A stretch of 64,000 nucleotides of DNA from Corynebacterium anserum (GCF_014262665.1 NZ_CP046883.1:1860001-1924000); one strand, 5' to 3'; positions 26,465 to 38,896 are shown, counted from the stretch's first letter. Notes: generated by a model not told the origin, from the sequence alone. Program-made: numbers and translations.

Positions 26465-27097
26465 ATGGCCTTGAAGAAGAACCTGATTGCACTGTCTACC
26501 GCTGCAGCAGCAGCCTTTGCTGGAGCAGGCGTTGCATCTGCCGATGAAGCTGTAAAGACCGACCACACCCCTAAGCAGGTGATCTCTGAGGGCGCCGCCA
26601 AGGAAACCTCCAAGGCAACCGCAAAGGAAACCGCCAAGGAAACGAAAACTCCAGTAAGCCCAGCAAGCGAGAAGACCGAAAAGGCACCAGCTGCACAAGC
26701 AGATAAAGGCACCGCTGCAGATGCAACCGCACAACCTGCAAAGGGTGGCACTGTAGCCCCTAGCACCACCGAGGCAGCAAAGGGTGGCGCTGAAAGCACA
26801 AAGCCAGCCTCCGCTACCAAGCCAGCAACAGCCGAGGGCACCACTGGTAACGAGGGAACCCAAGGCACGTCCGGCTCCTCCAACGAGGGCACCACCGGTA
26901 ACGAGGGCACGTCCGGCTCCAGTGACCAAGGCAATGCTGGCGACAAGGAAGAGAAGCCAGCAAACTCTTCTGCAGATGATTTCTTCAAGTGGGACGAAAA
27001 CACCACTGGCCTTAAGAAGTTCGAGGATGTCGCTAAGCTCCTCGGCATCATTGGTGGTGTTATCGGCACCATCGTTACCGTGATCGCATTGTTCTAA
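26465..27097 (+). CDS. Secreted low-complexity protein with C-terminal hydrophobic segment
   Basis: 210 residues, family not recognised. A signal peptide (ALSTAAAAAFAGAGVASA) with likely cleavage after ASA leads into a long lysine/glutamate/alanine/threonine-rich region. That region contains short repeats (AKETSKATAKETAKETK; two GTTGNEGT units with SGSS between). Near the C-terminus is FFKWDENTTGLKKFEDVAK, then a 19-residue hydrophobic stretch (LLGIIGGVIGTIVTVIALF) ending the chain. This layout suggests an envelope-attached or pore-like surface protein. ATG 26465 follows GAGAGGAAAGCAGG, a usable ribosome site. A strong terminator follows at 27234. Confidence 0.75.
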   Translation: MALKKNLIALSTAAAAAFAGAGVASADEAVKTDHTPKQVISEGAAKETSKATAKETAKETKTPVSPASEKTEKAPAAQADKGTAADATAQPAKGGTVAPSTTEAAKGGAESTKPASATKPATAEGTTGNEGTQGTSGSSNEGTTGNEGTSGSSDQGNAGDKEEKPANSSADDFFKWDENTTGLKKFEDVAKLLGIIGGVIGTIVTVIALF

Positions 27098-27233
27098 AAC
27101 GCTCTACTTCACACACTTATTGTGTTTCCAGGATTCATCGGGAGCTGCTGTATCAGGTTTCACGATGTGCACGGACGCACACAATTCTGACAGCCTTCTT
27201 CAGCTGTCTCACTCTCTCACTCTTCTTCACACG

Positions 27234-27287
27234 GAACACCCCGAGCCGGCGCTCACAAACCATAGCGCCGGCCGGGGTGTTCTTTTT
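27234..27287 (+). terminator. Rho-independent terminator of the secreted-protein gene
   Basis: GAACACCCCGAGCCGGCGCT pairs with AGCGCCGGCCGGGGTGTTC, with one mismatch, followed by TTTTT on the plus strand. Confidence 0.9.
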
Positions 27288-27390
27288 CGTTCCCGACCAT
27301 CGTCACTCATAGAGTGGAGCATGTCGGCTATCCATGCTTTTCTCACACTTAGCGCCGGTCCTTCCCACACACAAGCCTCTTAGGCAATAC

Positions 27391-27434
27391 AAAACCCCCG
27401 CAGTCCCTCCCAGGAAAGGGAGGCGAGCGGGGGT
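27391..27434 (-). terminator. Rho-independent terminator after rpsQ
   Basis: Read on the minus strand, CCCCCGC pairs with GCGGGGG around a second inner stem (CCTCCCTTTCCTGGGAGG), followed by TTTTGTATT. It ends the S10 operon fragment at rpsQ, confirming that rplN is transcribed separately. Confidence 0.85.
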
Positions 27435-27463
27435 GATTGTACAGAAGTTCCGCGATTGAAAGC

Positions 27464-27742
27464 CTAGCGGGCCTTCTCGATAACCTCTACGAGACGGAAG
27501 TGCTTGTCCTTGGACAGTGGACGAGTCTCTTCGATGCGAACACGATCGCCTACACCAGCGGTTTCGTTCTCATCATGAGCCTTCACGCGGGAGTTACGGC
27601 GCATAATCTTGCCGTACAGTGCGTGCTGTTTACGGTCCTCGAGCTCTACGACGATGGTTTTGCTCATCTTGTCGGACACGACGTAGCCGGAGCGAACCTT
27701 GCGTGCGCCCTTTTCCTTTTTAGTCACAGTTGCCTCACTCAT
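27464..27742 (-). CDS. rpsQ: 30S ribosomal protein S17
   Basis: 92 residues, S17 core [21 protein letters not shown]. It overlaps the rpmC stop by 4 bases. Last gene of the S10 fragment, followed by a terminator. Confidence 0.97.
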   Translation of the reverse strand: MSEATVTKKEKGARKVRSGYVVSDKMSKTIVVELEDRKQHALYGKIMRRNSRVKAHDENETAGVGDRVRIEETRPLSKDKHFRLVEVIEKAR

Positions 27743-27972
27743 GCTGCGTCACCACCAGGATTGGTAGACAGGCCGAGCTCACGCTCGCGCAAGACGGTGT
27801 AGATGCGGGCGATGTCACGCTTGACGACGCCCAGACGACGGTTGTTGGTCAGCTGGCCGGTAGCCATCTGGAAGCGCAGGTTGAAAAGCTCTTCCTTTGC
27901 CTCGCGCAGACGGGTGGTCAGCTCTTCATTGTTGAGCTCACGGAGCTCGTGGGCCGGAGTGCCGGTAGCCAT
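27739..27972 (-). CDS. rpmC: 50S ribosomal protein L29
   Basis: 77 residues from ATG 27972, which overlaps the rplP stop by one base (TAATG). L29 core [24 protein letters not shown]. The upstream in-frame extension to 28011 lies within rplP. Confidence 0.97.
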   Translation of the reverse strand: MATGTPAHELRELNNEELTTRLREAKEELFNLRFQMATGQLTNNRRLGVVKRDIARIYTVLRERELGLSTNPGGDAA

Positions 27973-28388
27973 TAGAACTGATCCTCCTTCTTTACAATGC
28001 GAACCTTGCATGGGAGCTTGTTACCTGCACGACGCAGGGCTTCCAAAGCCTGAGCCTCAGTTGGGTAGGACACCTCGAACAAGATACGGCCGGGCTTCAC
28101 GTTAGCAACCCACTTCTCCACCGGACCCTTACCTGAACCCATACGGACACCAAGTGGTTTCTGGGTCAAAGGACGGTCAGGGAAAATGTTGATCCACACC
28201 TTACCGCCGCGCTTGAGGTGGCGGTTGATGGCGATACGAGCGGACTCAATCTGACGGTTGGTTACGTAGGTCGGCTCTAGGGCCTGGAGGCCATAGTCAC
28301 CGAACGTTACGCGGTTGCCGCCCTTGGACACGCCCGTACGGTGTGGGCGGTGCTGGCGGCGGTACTTTACGCGCTTAGGGATAAGCAT
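27972..28388 (-). CDS. rplP: 50S ribosomal protein L16
   Basis: 138 residues, [15 protein letters not shown] start and the L16 signature [14 protein letters not shown]. Lies near the peptidyl-transferase centre and helps assemble the A site. Confidence 0.97.
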   Translation of the reverse strand: MLIPKRVKYRRQHRPHRTGVSKGGNRVTFGDYGLQALEPTYVTNRQIESARIAINRHLKRGGKVWINIFPDRPLTQKPLGVRMGSGKGPVEKWVANVKPGRILFEVSYPTEAQALEALRRAGNKLPCKVRIVKKEDQF

Positions 28389-28393
28389 GTTTC

Positions 28394-29140
28394 TTAGCCC
28401 TCCTGCTTCTGCTCTGCGCGCTGGCGACGTGCACCACCGCGACGTGGACGCTCACGGCGAGAGCCACGGGATGGACGATCGTCACGAGCGTTCATCAGGG
28501 ACTCGCGGCGGCCGCCAACAACGTCACCCTTGTAGATCCACACCTTCACGCCAATGCGGCCGAACGTGGTGTGAGCCTCGTAGGTGCCGTAGTCGATCTC
28601 AGCGCGGAGAGTGTGCAGAGGAACGCGACCCTCGTGGTAGCGCTCAGTGCGACCCATCTCGGCGCCACCGAGGCGACCGGAGCATACGACCTTGATGCCC
28701 TTAACCTGCGGCTGACGCATTGCGCCCTGAATTGCCTTGCGCATAGCGCGACGGAAAGCAACACGGTTCGTCAGCTGCTCAGCGATGGACTGAGCCACCA
28801 GCTGTGCATTGGCATCAATGTTTTTAACTTCAAGGATGTTGAGCTGAACCTGCTTGCCGGTGAGCTTTTCCAGCTGCCCACGAATACGGTCAGCTTCGGA
28901 ACCACGACGACCAATCACAATGCCCGGACGAGCAGTGTGAATGTCCACGCGGACACGGTCGTGGGTGCGCTCGATGACAACGTCGGCGATGCCGGCGCGG
29001 TCAAGACCCTTAGACAGGAAGTCGCGGATCTTGATGTCTTCGGCGAGGTAGTCAGCATACTGCTTGTCGGCGTACCAGCGTGAGCGCCACTCGGAGGTGA
29101 TACCCAAGCGGAGGCCGTGCGGGTGAATTTTCTGGCCCAC
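28394..29140 (-). CDS. rpsC: 30S ribosomal protein S3
   Basis: 248 residues: [15 protein letters not shown] start, KH domain with [14 protein letters not shown] and the S3 signature [18 protein letters not shown] start overlaps the rplV stop by one base. The C-terminal ~35 residues are arginine-rich. Confidence 0.97.
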   Translation of the reverse strand: MGQKIHPHGLRLGITSEWRSRWYADKQYADYLAEDIKIRDFLSKGLDRAGIADVVIERTHDRVRVDIHTARPGIVIGRRGSEADRIRGQLEKLTGKQVQLNILEVKNIDANAQLVAQSIAEQLTNRVAFRRAMRKAIQGAMRQPQVKGIKVVCSGRLGGAEMGRTERYHEGRVPLHTLRAEIDYGTYEAHTTFGRIGVKVWIYKGDVVGGRRESLMNARDDRPSRGSRRERPRRGGARRQRAEQKQEG

Positions 29141-29502
29141 TACTGAGCACTTCCCTTCTGGCTCTCGACGACCACGGTGATGTGGCTGGTGCGCTTACGG
29201 ACGTGAAATGCACGACCCTGAGCGCGTGGACGGAAACGGCGCATGGTTGGTCCCTCATCGGCGTAAGCCTCAGAGATCACCAGGGTGCGTGGATCCAGGC
29301 CGAAGTTGTTTTCGGCGTTAGCTGCTGCGGAGGCAACAACCTTAGCCACTGGTTCGGAAGCAGCCTGTGGGGCGTACTTCAGGAGTGCCAGTGCATCATC
29401 CACGTTCTTTCCACGGATCGTATCGATCACGCGGCGTGCTTTCATCGGAGTGACGCGCACGAAACGCGCGGTTGCGCGTGCGGAGTTCACGGTCTCAGTC
29501 AT
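29140..29502 (-). CDS. rplV: 50S ribosomal protein L22
   Basis: 120 residues: [20 protein letters not shown] start and C-terminal hairpin [20 protein letters not shown]. It lines the exit tunnel; the beta-hairpin shows no obvious macrolide-type insertion or deletion. Confidence 0.97.
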   Translation of the reverse strand: MTETVNSARATARFVRVTPMKARRVIDTIRGKNVDDALALLKYAPQAASEPVAKVVASAAANAENNFGLDPRTLVISEAYADEGPTMRRFRPRAQGRAFHVRKRTSHITVVVESQKGSAQ

Positions 29503-29504
29503 AT

Positions 29505-29783
29505 CTATCGACGACCCTTCTTGTCGTCCTTGACGTGACCCTTAAAGGTCTTCGTCGGGGCGAACTCGCCCAGCTTGTGTCCAACCATCGAATCGTCGAT
29601 GAACACTGGCACGTGCTTGCGACCGTCATGAACGGCGAAGGTGTGGCCAATGAACTCTGGCAGGATGGTGGAACGGCGGGACCAGGTCTTGATGACCTGC
29701 TTGCTGCCCTTTTCGTTCTGAACGTCCACCTTGTTGAGGAGGTGTTCGTCGACGAATGGGCCCTTCTTGAGGCTGCGTGGCAT
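29505..29783 (-). CDS. rpsS: 30S ribosomal protein S19
   Basis: 92 residues, standard S19 ([16 protein letters not shown]; signature [19 protein letters not shown]). Confidence 0.97.
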   Translation of the reverse strand: MPRSLKKGPFVDEHLLNKVDVQNEKGSKQVIKTWSRRSTILPEFIGHTFAVHDGRKHVPVFIDDSMVGHKLGEFAPTKTFKGHVKDDKKGRR

Positions 29784-29799
29784 TCTCTACTACCTCCTC

Positions 29800-30642
29800 T
29801 TAGCGCTTCTTGTTCTTGTTGCTACGGCGGCGTCGAACGATCAACTTGTCGCTCGGACGGTTTGGCTTACGGGTGCGGCCCTCAGGCTGACCCCAAGGGG
29901 ATACAGGATGACGTCCACCGGAGGTCTTACCCTCACCACCACCGTGTGGGTGATCAACCGGGTTCATGACGACACCGCGAACGGTTGGGCGTACGCCCTT
30001 CCAGCGCATACGGCCTGCCTTGCCCCAACGAATGTTGATCTGGTCGGCATTGCCAACTTCGCCTACGGTTGCGCGGCAACGAATGTCCACACGGCGGATT
30101 TCGGAAGACGGCATACGCAGAACGGCGTACTTACCTTCCTTACCCAGCAGCTGGATGGAAGAACCGGCGGAACGCGCTAGCTTCGCGCCTCCACCTGGCT
30201 TCAACTCGACTGCGTGGATGGTGGTACCGGTTGGGATGTTGCGCAGTGGAAGGTTGTTGCCAACCTTGATGTCTGCGTTAGGACCGGATTCCACGATTGT
30301 GCCCTGCTTCAAGTTACGGGGAGCGATGATGTAACGCTTCTCGCCATCAAAGTAGTGCAGCAAGGCGATGTTTGCGGTGCGGTTCGGGTCGTACTCAATG
30401 TGAGCGACTTTAGCCAATACGCCGTCCTTGTCATTACGACGGAAGTCGATGACACGGTAACGACGCTTGTGGCCGCCACCCTTGTGACGGGTGGTGATGT
30501 GGCCGTGAACGTTACGGCCACCGGTCTTCGACAGCGGGCGCAGCAGGCTCTTCTCCGGAGTGGAACGAGTGATTTCCTCGAACTTGGAGACTGAGCTCTG
30601 GCGGCGACCCGGCGTAGTCGGCTTGTACTTGCGAATAGCCAT
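29800..30642 (-). CDS. rplB: 50S ribosomal protein L2
   Basis: 280 residues: [18 protein letters not shown] start and the signature [18 protein letters not shown] at the peptidyl-transferase-centre contact. Confidence 0.97.
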   Translation of the reverse strand: MAIRKYKPTTPGRRQSSVSKFEEITRSTPEKSLLRPLSKTGGRNVHGHITTRHKGGGHKRRYRVIDFRRNDKDGVLAKVAHIEYDPNRTANIALLHYFDGEKRYIIAPRNLKQGTIVESGPNADIKVGNNLPLRNIPTGTTIHAVELKPGGGAKLARSAGSSIQLLGKEGKYAVLRMPSSEIRRVDIRCRATVGEVGNADQINIRWGKAGRMRWKGVRPTVRGVVMNPVDHPHGGGEGKTSGGRHPVSPWGQPEGRTRKPNRPSDKLIVRRRRSNKNKKR

Positions 30643-30681
30643 ACTTTTGCTTCCTCTTTACCTTTCGGAAAGTACCGGGCC

Positions 30682-30984
30682 TTAGGCCTGGCCTCCGAAG
30701 ATGTCGATCGGATCGCTGCCGGCGACCAGGGTCACCATGGCGCGCTTGGTTGCCTTGCGACGTCCGTAACCGGTACGGGTGCGCTTGCGCTTACCCTCGC
30801 GGTTGGCGGTGTTCACGGAGGCAACCTTCACACCGAAGATCTGCTCGACGGCAATCTTAATTTGGGTCTTGTTGGATGCTGGGTTTACCAGGAACGTGTA
30901 AACGTTTTGCTCCATCAGGCCGTAGGACTTCTCAGACACGACCGGAGCGAGAATAATGTCGCGAGGATCCGCAATAGTGCTCAT
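30682..30984 (-). CDS. rplW: 50S ribosomal protein L23
   Basis: 100 residues, core [19 protein letters not shown] and [16 protein letters not shown]. At the tunnel exit it docks trigger factor and SRP. Its ATG overlaps the rplD stop by one base. Confidence 0.97.
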   Translation of the reverse strand: MSTIADPRDIILAPVVSEKSYGLMEQNVYTFLVNPASNKTQIKIAVEQIFGVKVASVNTANREGKRKRTRTGYGRRKATKRAMVTLVAGSDPIDIFGGQA

Positions 30985-31646
30985 TACTTAGCCTCTTCCT
31001 TGGTCTTCTGAGCTGTGTCAGCAGCGTTGATGAATGCGTTCAGTGCCTCCACGGAGAACACCACGTCGTCGGAATTCAACACGTCGTAAGTGTTGAGCTG
31101 GTCGTTGACCAGAATGTGGACGTTAGGCAGGTTGCGAGCGGACTTCAAACCGGTGACATCCTCGCGGGTCAACACGACCAGCACGGACTTACGGTCAGTC
31201 AGACGCTCCAAGAATGCGCGAGCAGACTTGGTCGATGGGGTCTGCCCTGGCACCAACTCCTCCACAACGTGGATACGAGAGTGACGTGCGCGATCGGTCA
31301 GAGCACCACGCAAAGCAGCAGCCTTCATCTTCTTAGGCGTACGCTGGCTGTAATCGCGGGGCTGCGGACCGTGAACCGTGCCACCACCGGTGAAGTGTGG
31401 GGCGCGAATGGAACCCTGACGTGCGCGACCAGTTCCCTTCTGGCGGAATGGCTTACGGCCACCGCCACGGACATCGCCGCGGGTCTTGGTTGCGTGAGTA
31501 CCCTGTCGCTTTGCTGCGAGCTGAGCGGTAACAACCTGGTGCATCAGCGCAATGGAAGCCTCTGCGTCGAAGATGGAAGCAGGAAGCTCTACTGTGCCAT
31601 TGGTCTTACCGTCAGCGGTGTGGACATCAAGCTTTAGATTGCTCAT
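30984..31646 (-). CDS. rplD: 50S ribosomal protein L4
   Basis: 220 residues. The conserved tunnel loop reads [22 protein letters not shown] overlaps the rplC stop by 4 bases. Confidence 0.97.
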   Translation of the reverse strand: MSNLKLDVHTADGKTNGTVELPASIFDAEASIALMHQVVTAQLAAKRQGTHATKTRGDVRGGGRKPFRQKGTGRARQGSIRAPHFTGGGTVHGPQPRDYSQRTPKKMKAAALRGALTDRARHSRIHVVEELVPGQTPSTKSARAFLERLTDRKSVLVVLTREDVTGLKSARNLPNVHILVNDQLNTYDVLNSDDVVFSVEALNAFINAADTAQKTKEEAK

Positions 31647-32299
31647 GCGTGTGCACCGCCCTTCACTGCGGTCTTAACGACGACGAGGCCGCCGTTGTTG
31701 CCTGGTACTGCGCCCTTGATGAGCAACAGGTTGGACTCGGTGTCTACCTTGGCAACCTTCAGGTTCTGGGTGGTGACGCGGTCATTACCCATGCGCCCTG
31801 CCATACGCTTGCCCTTGAAGACACGACCTGGAGTTGCACATGCGCCAATGCCACCGACGCGGCGGTGAGCAGCTTGGTTACCGTGTGCAGCACCCTGGCC
31901 AGCAAAGCCCCAGCGCTTCATTGCGCCAGCGTAGCCCTTGCCCTTAGTGGTACCGGTGATGTCGACGAACTTCACGTCGCTGAACAACTCAACCGTGATG
32001 TCCTGGCCGACCTCGTAGCTGGATGCGTCCTCAACACGGATCTCAGCGACATGACGGCGTGGCGTCACACCGGCCTTCTTGAAGTGACCGGCCTGTGGCT
32101 TCTTGACCTTGCGCGGGTCAATCTCACCGTAGGCGATCTGGACGGCCTCGTAGCCGTCGGTTTCCTTGGTGCGAACCTGGGTAACAACGCACGGCCCAGC
32201 TTCGACGACAGTAACCGGTACAACACGGTTATCCTCGTCGAAGATCTGGGTCATACCGAGCTTCTTGCCCAGGATGCCCTTGATCTCGTTTTCACTCAT
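31643..32299 (-). CDS. rplC: 50S ribosomal protein L3
   Basis: 218 residues: [20 protein letters not shown] start and the signature [20 protein letters not shown]. Confidence 0.97.
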   Translation of the reverse strand: MSENEIKGILGKKLGMTQIFDEDNRVVPVTVVEAGPCVVTQVRTKETDGYEAVQIAYGEIDPRKVKKPQAGHFKKAGVTPRRHVAEIRVEDASSYEVGQDITVELFSDVKFVDITGTTKGKGYAGAMKRWGFAGQGAAHGNQAAHRRVGGIGACATPGRVFKGKRMAGRMGNDRVTTQNLKVAKVDTESNLLLIKGAVPGNNGGLVVVKTAVKGGAHA

Positions 32300-32361
32300 T
32301 AATTTTCTCCGCTGCCTAAAGTTCAGTTGGCTCTCGAGGAACTAGATGTGTCCCGTAGTGC

Positions 32362-32667
32362 TTACTGAATGTTGACGTCGACGCTAGCCGGAAGATCGAT
32401 GCGCATGAGAGCGTCAACGGTCTTCGGAGTTGGGTCGAGAATGTCGATCAGACGCTTGTGGGTACGCATCTCGAAGTGCTCGCGCGAATCCTTGTACTTG
32501 TGCGGCGAACGGATGACGCAGTACACGTTCTTTTCGGTTGGCAAAGGCACCGGGCCAACAACGCGAGCTCCAGTGCTGGTCACTCGCTCGACAATCTTCT
32601 TGGCAGAAGCGTCGATGGCCTCGTGATCATAGGCCTTGAGCCTGATGCGGATCTTCTGTCCCGCCAC
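32362..32667 (-). CDS. rpsJ: 30S ribosomal protein S10 (NusE)
   Basis: 101 residues from GTG 32667 ([16 protein letters not shown]), the usual actinobacterial start and length. A longer frame to 32703 adds residues absent from the family. First gene of the S10 operon. Also acts in antitermination with NusB. Confidence 0.96.
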   Translation of the reverse strand: MAGQKIRIRLKAYDHEAIDASAKKIVERVTSTGARVVGPVPLPTEKNVYCVIRSPHKYKDSREHFEMRTHKRLIDILDPTPKTVDALMRIDLPASVDVNIQ

Positions 32668-33281
32668 GCTTGTCCTCTTCCTCAGCGATCCAGCCGGATC
32701 CATATCCTGCTGGCTGTCACGCCTCTTATTTCTTGTCTTAACGCTGTCCGGCCGTGGGGCCTGGTCCAGTCGCCAGTTTTCGCTGTATGTCTTTACTTTC
32801 TTACGTGCCGTGTGGTGGTTTCACCGCAAATGAATGCGCACGTAACTTCTAGCCAAGACATGTGAAACCCATAGACAACTTCCTCTGTATGAGGGCGGTG
32901 TTAATCAGTTTCACGCTCGGAAGGGAACGAGCATCCCCACTGTATGGTGGCGTGGATGTCCGCAAGCCTTCGCTTACTGCCGCTGTTCATTTACCATGTC
33001 CCACTCCGGCACCCGCAGTCGGGCGTGTCGCCCTGGATGACCGCAGTTACCGCACAGCAAAGCTTCCCTCAATCTTGTAATGATTGACGGTCTCTACTGA
33101 CGATGGATCATGCTCACTTCACCAGCAATGCCTTCTTGGACTTTCCGTTGGGCAGTTCCTTGTGGGCTTACCCAAACCGTGCAATCCTCATGCACTGTGT
33201 TAAAGCAACGTTGGACAGTAAACCACAGTTCTTTCTCAAGTGCAAAATCCTCACTCCGACGCTTGCGCTAGGGTGGATTGG
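32668..33281. other. Intergenic region upstream of the S10 operon
   Basis: Should hold the S10 operon promoter and leader (minus) and the promoter of the small J-domain-like gene (plus). I see no gene, tRNA or clear terminator. Confidence 0.5.
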
Positions 33282-33671
33282 GTGAATGATTTTCGATCCG
33301 ATCCGGAGTATGTTGCTCGCCGTCGTCAGATCATCAGGGAGAACCACCCCGATCGCGGAGGTTCCGACGAACAGTTGATTCGCGCATTGAAAGAGCTCGA
33401 TGAACAATGGTCTCGGCGCAGGTCTCTCCGTAGCCAATTTGAACAGTCGATGCCTTCATTCATTCCTGGACACATCGCAGAACAGGCATATGACCGCGCT
33501 GAAATATATGTAGGGAAACTGCAAAAATCTACCGAACATTTTTTTCAACGGAGGAACTCCGGCCGTGCTTCTGATTTAGCGGGCAAAATTGCCGAACAGG
33601 CCGGCCGGTTCGCCGGGTCTGCTCGCCGAAAGATACAGGACGAAGTTCGGAAGCGCACACAGCGCGAGTAA
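33282..33671 (+). CDS. Small J-domain-like protein
   Basis: About 129 residues from GTG 33282, preceded by AGGGTGG at good spacing; an in-frame start at 33240 is possible. The N-terminus DPEYVARRRQIIRENHPDRGGSDEQ contains the HPD tripeptide and flanking helix pattern of DnaJ J-domains. The first helix is short, so it is a degenerate or minimal J-domain. The rest is charged and helical, with no zinc-finger or C-terminal DnaJ domain. A role in engaging a DnaK-type chaperone is possible. It lies alone on the plus strand between tuf and rpsJ. Confidence 0.7.
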   Translation: MNDFRSDPEYVARRRQIIRENHPDRGGSDEQLIRALKELDEQWSRRRSLRSQFEQSMPSFIPGHIAEQAYDRAEIYVGKLQKSTEHFFQRRNSGRASDLAGKIAEQAGRFAGSARRKIQDEVRKRTQRE

Positions 33672-33779
33672 CCGCCCCACGCAAAACGTCCGCATAGCAA
33701 AAGGAACCGAACCACGCTATGTGGATCGATCCCTGTTCCCTGCGCTCTATGAGCGTCAGGCACAACCGCTATTAGGCGA

Positions 33780-34970
<1,191 letters not shown>

Positions 34971-35360
34971 TTTGTGTCCTCCTGGACTTCTCGGTGGCTA
35001 CGACTTTCGCAGCCACATACTTTTCTTTATCTTCCGACCTACTCCGCCTAACACCGGATGGTGTAGGTCGTGAAGTAGTCGGCCTTATCTTGCCGATGAC
35101 AGTCTATGCATGCCGCCTCTTTCTACGAGCTTACGCCCTGCAGAAAATAGACCGCATTAGAACGCATGACTGGGCAACGGCCAGCACCGCACATACTACG
35201 GGAAAACCCCCACTGACAAAAACTTGCACCTCCCACATTCGGGAAAATGCCAGCCTATCAGTACGTATATGCTGTGCTGACCCCTGCCCCGCGGAGAAGA
35301 AGGAAAACGGTGGTCACTCGCTTTCCTCTCCTCCGTGGAAAAAGGGCTATGAACGGGCGC
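34971..35360. other. Intergenic region fusA–tuf
   Basis: No gene seen. It presumably holds the tuf promoter and leader and the end of the fusA transcript. Confidence 0.5.
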
Positions 35361-37478
35361 TTAGTTGGAGGATCCGCCTGTGCGCTCGTCAATGATCTCC
35401 TGTGCCACGTTGGTTGGAACTTCTGCGTAGGAATCGAAGATCATCGTGAAGTTTGCTCGGCCTGCGGTACGAGAACGTAGATCACCGATGTATCCGAACA
35501 TCATGGACAGCGGAACCTTGGCTTTCACAACCTTGGCACCGGCACGGTCGTCCATGGAGGACACCTGACCGCGGCGGGAGTTGATATCGCCGATCACGTC
35601 ACCCATGTACTCCTCTGGAGTAATGACCTCAACAGCCATCATAGGCTCCAGCAGCACTGGCTTAGCCTTTGCCACTGCCTCCTTCAGCGCCTGCGCACCA
35701 GCGAGCTTGAAGGCCATTTCGGAGGAGTCAACCTCGTGGTAAGCACCATCCAGGAGGGTTGCCTTGATGTTCACCAGCGGGAATCCGGCGAGGTAACCGT
35801 ACTGCATGGCGTCCTGGATACCAGCGTCCACGGATGGAATGTATTCCTTCGGAACACGGCCGCCGGTGACCTCGTTGACGAATACGTAGTTCTCCTCGGA
35901 ACCTTCTTCCGGCTCATAAGGCTCGATCGCAACGATCACGCGGGCGAACTGACCAGAACCACCGGTCTGCTTCTTGTGGGTGTATTCCAGACGCTCCACT
36001 GGCTTGCGGATGGTCTCACGGTATGCCACCTGTGGTGCACCCACGTTAGCTTCAACCTTGAACTCGCGCTTCATGCGGTCAACCAGAACGTCGAGGTGAA
36101 GTTCGCCCATGCCGCCGATCACGGTCTGACCGGTCTCTTCGTCCAACTTCACGGTGAAGGTTGGGTCTTCTTCGGCGAGCTTCTGGATAGCTGTACCCAG
36201 CTTCTCCTGGTCAGACTTGGTCTTAGGCTCGATAGCGACCTCGATCACTGGATCTGGGAAGTCCATGGACTCGAGGATCACCTGATCGTTCATATCACAC
36301 AGTGTGTCACCGGTGGTGGTCTCCTTCAAACCGATGAACGCGTAGATGTGACCAGCGGAGGCCTTATCGACCGGCTGTTCCTTGTTGGAGTGCATTTGGA
36401 AGAGCTTGCCGACGCGCTCCTTCTTGCCCTTCGTCGCGTTCATAACCTGTCCACCGGACTCGACGGAACCGGAGTACACGCGGACATAGGTCAGCTTGCC
36501 GAAGAATGGGTGAACGGCAATCTTGAAGGCCAGTGCGGAGAACGGCTCGTCCTTCGACGGCTTACGCTTTACTTCCTTGGCAGGATCCTTCACATCGTGA
36601 CCGATGATGGAACCCACGTCCATTGGGTTAGGCAGGAAGTCCACTACCGCGTCCAGCATCGGCTGGATGCCCTTGTTCTTGTAGGCGGAACCGCAGTAAA
36701 CCGGGTAGACCTCAGAGTTGATGGTCAGCTTACGGATCTGAGCCTTCAGCTCATCAACGGTGATCTCCTCGCCAGCGAAGTAGCGCTCCATCAGCTCTTC
36801 ATCGGACTCAGCGACAATCTCGATGAGCTTCTCGCGGTACTCCTCGGCCTTTTCCTGCAGATCGGCTGGGATCTCTTCCTCGGTTGCCTCGGTACCGATT
36901 TCGGTGACGCCACGCCAAGTGAGAGCCTTCATGGTCAGCAAGTCGACGATTCCGTCAAAGTCGTCTTCAGCGCCGATTGGCAGCTGCATTACCAAAGGCT
37001 TAGCACCCAGGCGATCAACGATGGTGTCTACGGTGTAGTAGAAGTCTGCACCGAGCTTATCCATCTTGTTCACGAAGCACACACGTGGAACGTCGTACTT
37101 AGTTGCCTGGCGCCATACCTGCTCGGACTGTGGCTCCACGCCCTCCTTGGCGTCGAACACGGCGACGGCACCATCCAGAACACGGAGGGAACGCTCGACC
37201 TCTACGGTGAAGTCAACGTGACCCGGCGTGTCGATGATGTTGATCTGGTTCTCTTTCCAGAAACAGGTGGTAGCAGCGGAGGTAATGGTGATACCACGCT
37301 CTTTCTCCTGTTCCATCCAGTCCATCGTGGACGCACCATCGTGAGTCTCACCGACTTTACGGTTAATGCCGGTGTAGAAAAGGATGCGCTCGGTGGTGGT
37401 GGTCTTACCGGCATCGATGTGCGCCATGATGCCGATGTTGCGGACCCTCTTCAGGTCAGTCAACGCTTCAAGTGCCAC
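35361..37478 (-). CDS. fusA: Elongation factor G
   Basis: 705 residues. GTPase motifs [18 protein letters not shown] and NKMDKLG; C-terminal domains IV and V as expected ([23 protein letters not shown]). It drives ribosomal translocation. Lies downstream of rpsG with a 247-base gap containing a GAAGCCCC/GGGGCTTTC stem-loop (37683-37716). Confidence 0.98.
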   Translation of the reverse strand: MALEALTDLKRVRNIGIMAHIDAGKTTTTERILFYTGINRKVGETHDGASTMDWMEQEKERGITITSAATTCFWKENQINIIDTPGHVDFTVEVERSLRVLDGAVAVFDAKEGVEPQSEQVWRQATKYDVPRVCFVNKMDKLGADFYYTVDTIVDRLGAKPLVMQLPIGAEDDFDGIVDLLTMKALTWRGVTEIGTEATEEEIPADLQEKAEEYREKLIEIVAESDEELMERYFAGEEITVDELKAQIRKLTINSEVYPVYCGSAYKNKGIQPMLDAVVDFLPNPMDVGSIIGHDVKDPAKEVKRKPSKDEPFSALAFKIAVHPFFGKLTYVRVYSGSVESGGQVMNATKGKKERVGKLFQMHSNKEQPVDKASAGHIYAFIGLKETTTGDTLCDMNDQVILESMDFPDPVIEVAIEPKTKSDQEKLGTAIQKLAEEDPTFTVKLDEETGQTVIGGMGELHLDVLVDRMKREFKVEANVGAPQVAYRETIRKPVERLEYTHKKQTGGSGQFARVIVAIEPYEPEEGSEENYVFVNEVTGGRVPKEYIPSVDAGIQDAMQYGYLAGFPLVNIKATLLDGAYHEVDSSEMAFKLAGAQALKEAVAKAKPVLLEPMMAVEVITPEEYMGDVIGDINSRRGQVSSMDDRAGAKVVKAKVPLSMMFGYIGDLRSRTAGRANFTMIFDSYAEVPTNVAQEIIDERTGGSSN

Positions 37479-37725
37479 TGGGAAACCCCGCTCTTATCTT
37501 GTTGAGAGCGACCCGGTCCTTAGTGCCTGAAGCGTCGTGTACGCCGTAGGCATTCTTAAGGCCTCGCGAGCCGCGGGCTTTATCTGTACTCGATCTATTG
37601 TGCCAGGTTGTGCCAAGTTCTTCGACGCAACTCTTCTGGCCTCCGCTTGAGCCGGTAAAGACGATCATCTCTCCACCGGGCTGAAAGCCCCGATCGCTCG
37701 CAGCGACAGGGGCTTCAAAGTATGA

Positions 37726-38196
37726 CTACCAGCGGTAGTGCGCAAAGGCGCGGTTAGCCTCAGCCATCTTGTGAGTATCTTCACGACGCTTAACGGACGC
37801 ACCAAGACCGTTGGAAGCATCCAAAATTTCGTTAGCCAGACGCTCGGTCATGGTGTTCTCACGACGCTGACGGGTGAAAGTCACGAGCCAACGCAGTGCC
37901 AGAGTGGTGGAACGTCCTGGGCGAACCTCAACTGGAACCTGGTACGTAGCACCACCGACGCGGCGAGAGCGAACCTCGAGGGCTGGCTTCACGTTGTCAA
38001 GTGCCTTCTTCAGGGTGAGAACTGGATCGGTTCCGGTCTTCTCACGGCACAGCTCGAGTGCGCCGTAGACGATGCGCTCGGCGGTGGACTTCTTGCCGTC
38101 GAGAAGAACCTTGTTTACGAGCTGAGAAACGATAACGTCGCCGTAAACTGGGTCTTTAGGCAATGGGCGGGAAGGTGCTGGACCCTTACGAGGCAT
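37726..38196 (-). CDS. rpsG: 30S ribosomal protein S7
   Basis: 156 residues: [20 protein letters not shown] start and [17 protein letters not shown]. Primary assembly protein of the 30S head. Three bases separate it from rpsL. Confidence 0.98.
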   Translation of the reverse strand: MPRKGPAPSRPLPKDPVYGDVIVSQLVNKVLLDGKKSTAERIVYGALELCREKTGTDPVLTLKKALDNVKPALEVRSRRVGGATYQVPVEVRPGRSTTLALRWLVTFTRQRRENTMTERLANEILDASNGLGASVKRREDTHKMAEANRAFAHYRW

Positions 38197-38199
38197 TCT

Positions 38200-38571
38200 T
38201 TACTTCTCCTTCTTCGCGCCGTAGCGGGAACGAGCCTGCTTACGGTCCTTGACACCCTGGGTATCGAGGGAGCCACGGATAATCTTGTAACGGACACCTG
38301 GGAGGTCCTTCACACGACCGCCACGCACAAGCACCATGGAGTGCTCCTGGAGGTTGTGACCCTCACCTGGAATGTAAGCAGAAACCTCAATGCCGGAAGT
38401 TAGGCGAACACGAGCGACCTTACGCAGCGCAGAGTTAGGCTTCTTAGGAGTGGTGGTGTACACACGGGTGCACACGCCGCGGCGCTGAGGAGAACCCTTC
38501 AGCGCAGCAGTGGCAACCTTAGCGGTCTTGTCATGGCGGCCCTTACGGACCAACTGCTGAATAGTTGGCAT
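38200..38571 (-). CDS. rpsL: 30S ribosomal protein S12
   Basis: 123 residues from ATG 38571 ([12 protein letters not shown]). The decoding-site loops [15 protein letters not shown] and [11 protein letters not shown] carry the wild-type lysines, so no streptomycin-resistance change is visible. A longer frame upstream to 38658 is not part of the protein. Confidence 0.98.
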   Translation of the reverse strand: MPTIQQLVRKGRHDKTAKVATAALKGSPQRRGVCTRVYTTTPKKPNSALRKVARVRLTSGIEVSAYIPGEGHNLQEHSMVLVRGGRVKDLPGVRYKIIRGSLDTQGVKDRKQARSRYGAKKEK

Positions 38572-38896
38572 AAACCGACTTTCCTCTTGTCTTTCACTTC
38601 GATCGCCACTGAGGTACTGAGCAGTAACTTCAGCGGTATCTACTGTCTTTGTCCACATGCACGTGGGGCGAAATCGAGCTAAACACGCAAAAATAGGGGC
38701 TCTTTCGGGGCCCTTCCGGATGTTTAACTCTGCTCAGTCACAGCAGTCTGACTGCCGGAGCAAGCGAGCTCCCACCGCACAAGACGGGGGACTACCGCGC
38801 ATACTACCTCGCAGCCGCGCCAGCACCAAATCTGAGGCTCAATGATTCTCCCCCAACGATCCCCAACGGGTCACACCTCTCCAGCGGCACCCCCAC
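38572..38896. other. Intergenic region upstream of rpsL
   Basis: Holds the promoter of the rpsL-rpsG genes and a weak terminator-like hairpin at 38689-38715. No gene seen. Confidence 0.5.
38689..38715 (-). terminator. Possible weak terminator
   Basis: On the minus strand a six-pair stem (AAGGGC with GCCCCT, one wobble) is followed by ATTTTT. It could separate the upstream hypothetical gene from rpsL. Confidence 0.35.

Larger units (their letters stand above)
27098..27463. other. Convergent intergenic region with two terminators
   Basis: Lies between the secreted-protein gene (plus) and rpsQ (minus). It contains one terminator per strand, annotated separately, and no visible gene. Confidence 0.6.

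Noticed and set aside
35736-37505. 589-codon open frame antisense to fusA
   Set aside because: It is the mirror of the EF-G gene in a GC-rich genome and has no ribosome site or recognisable domain.
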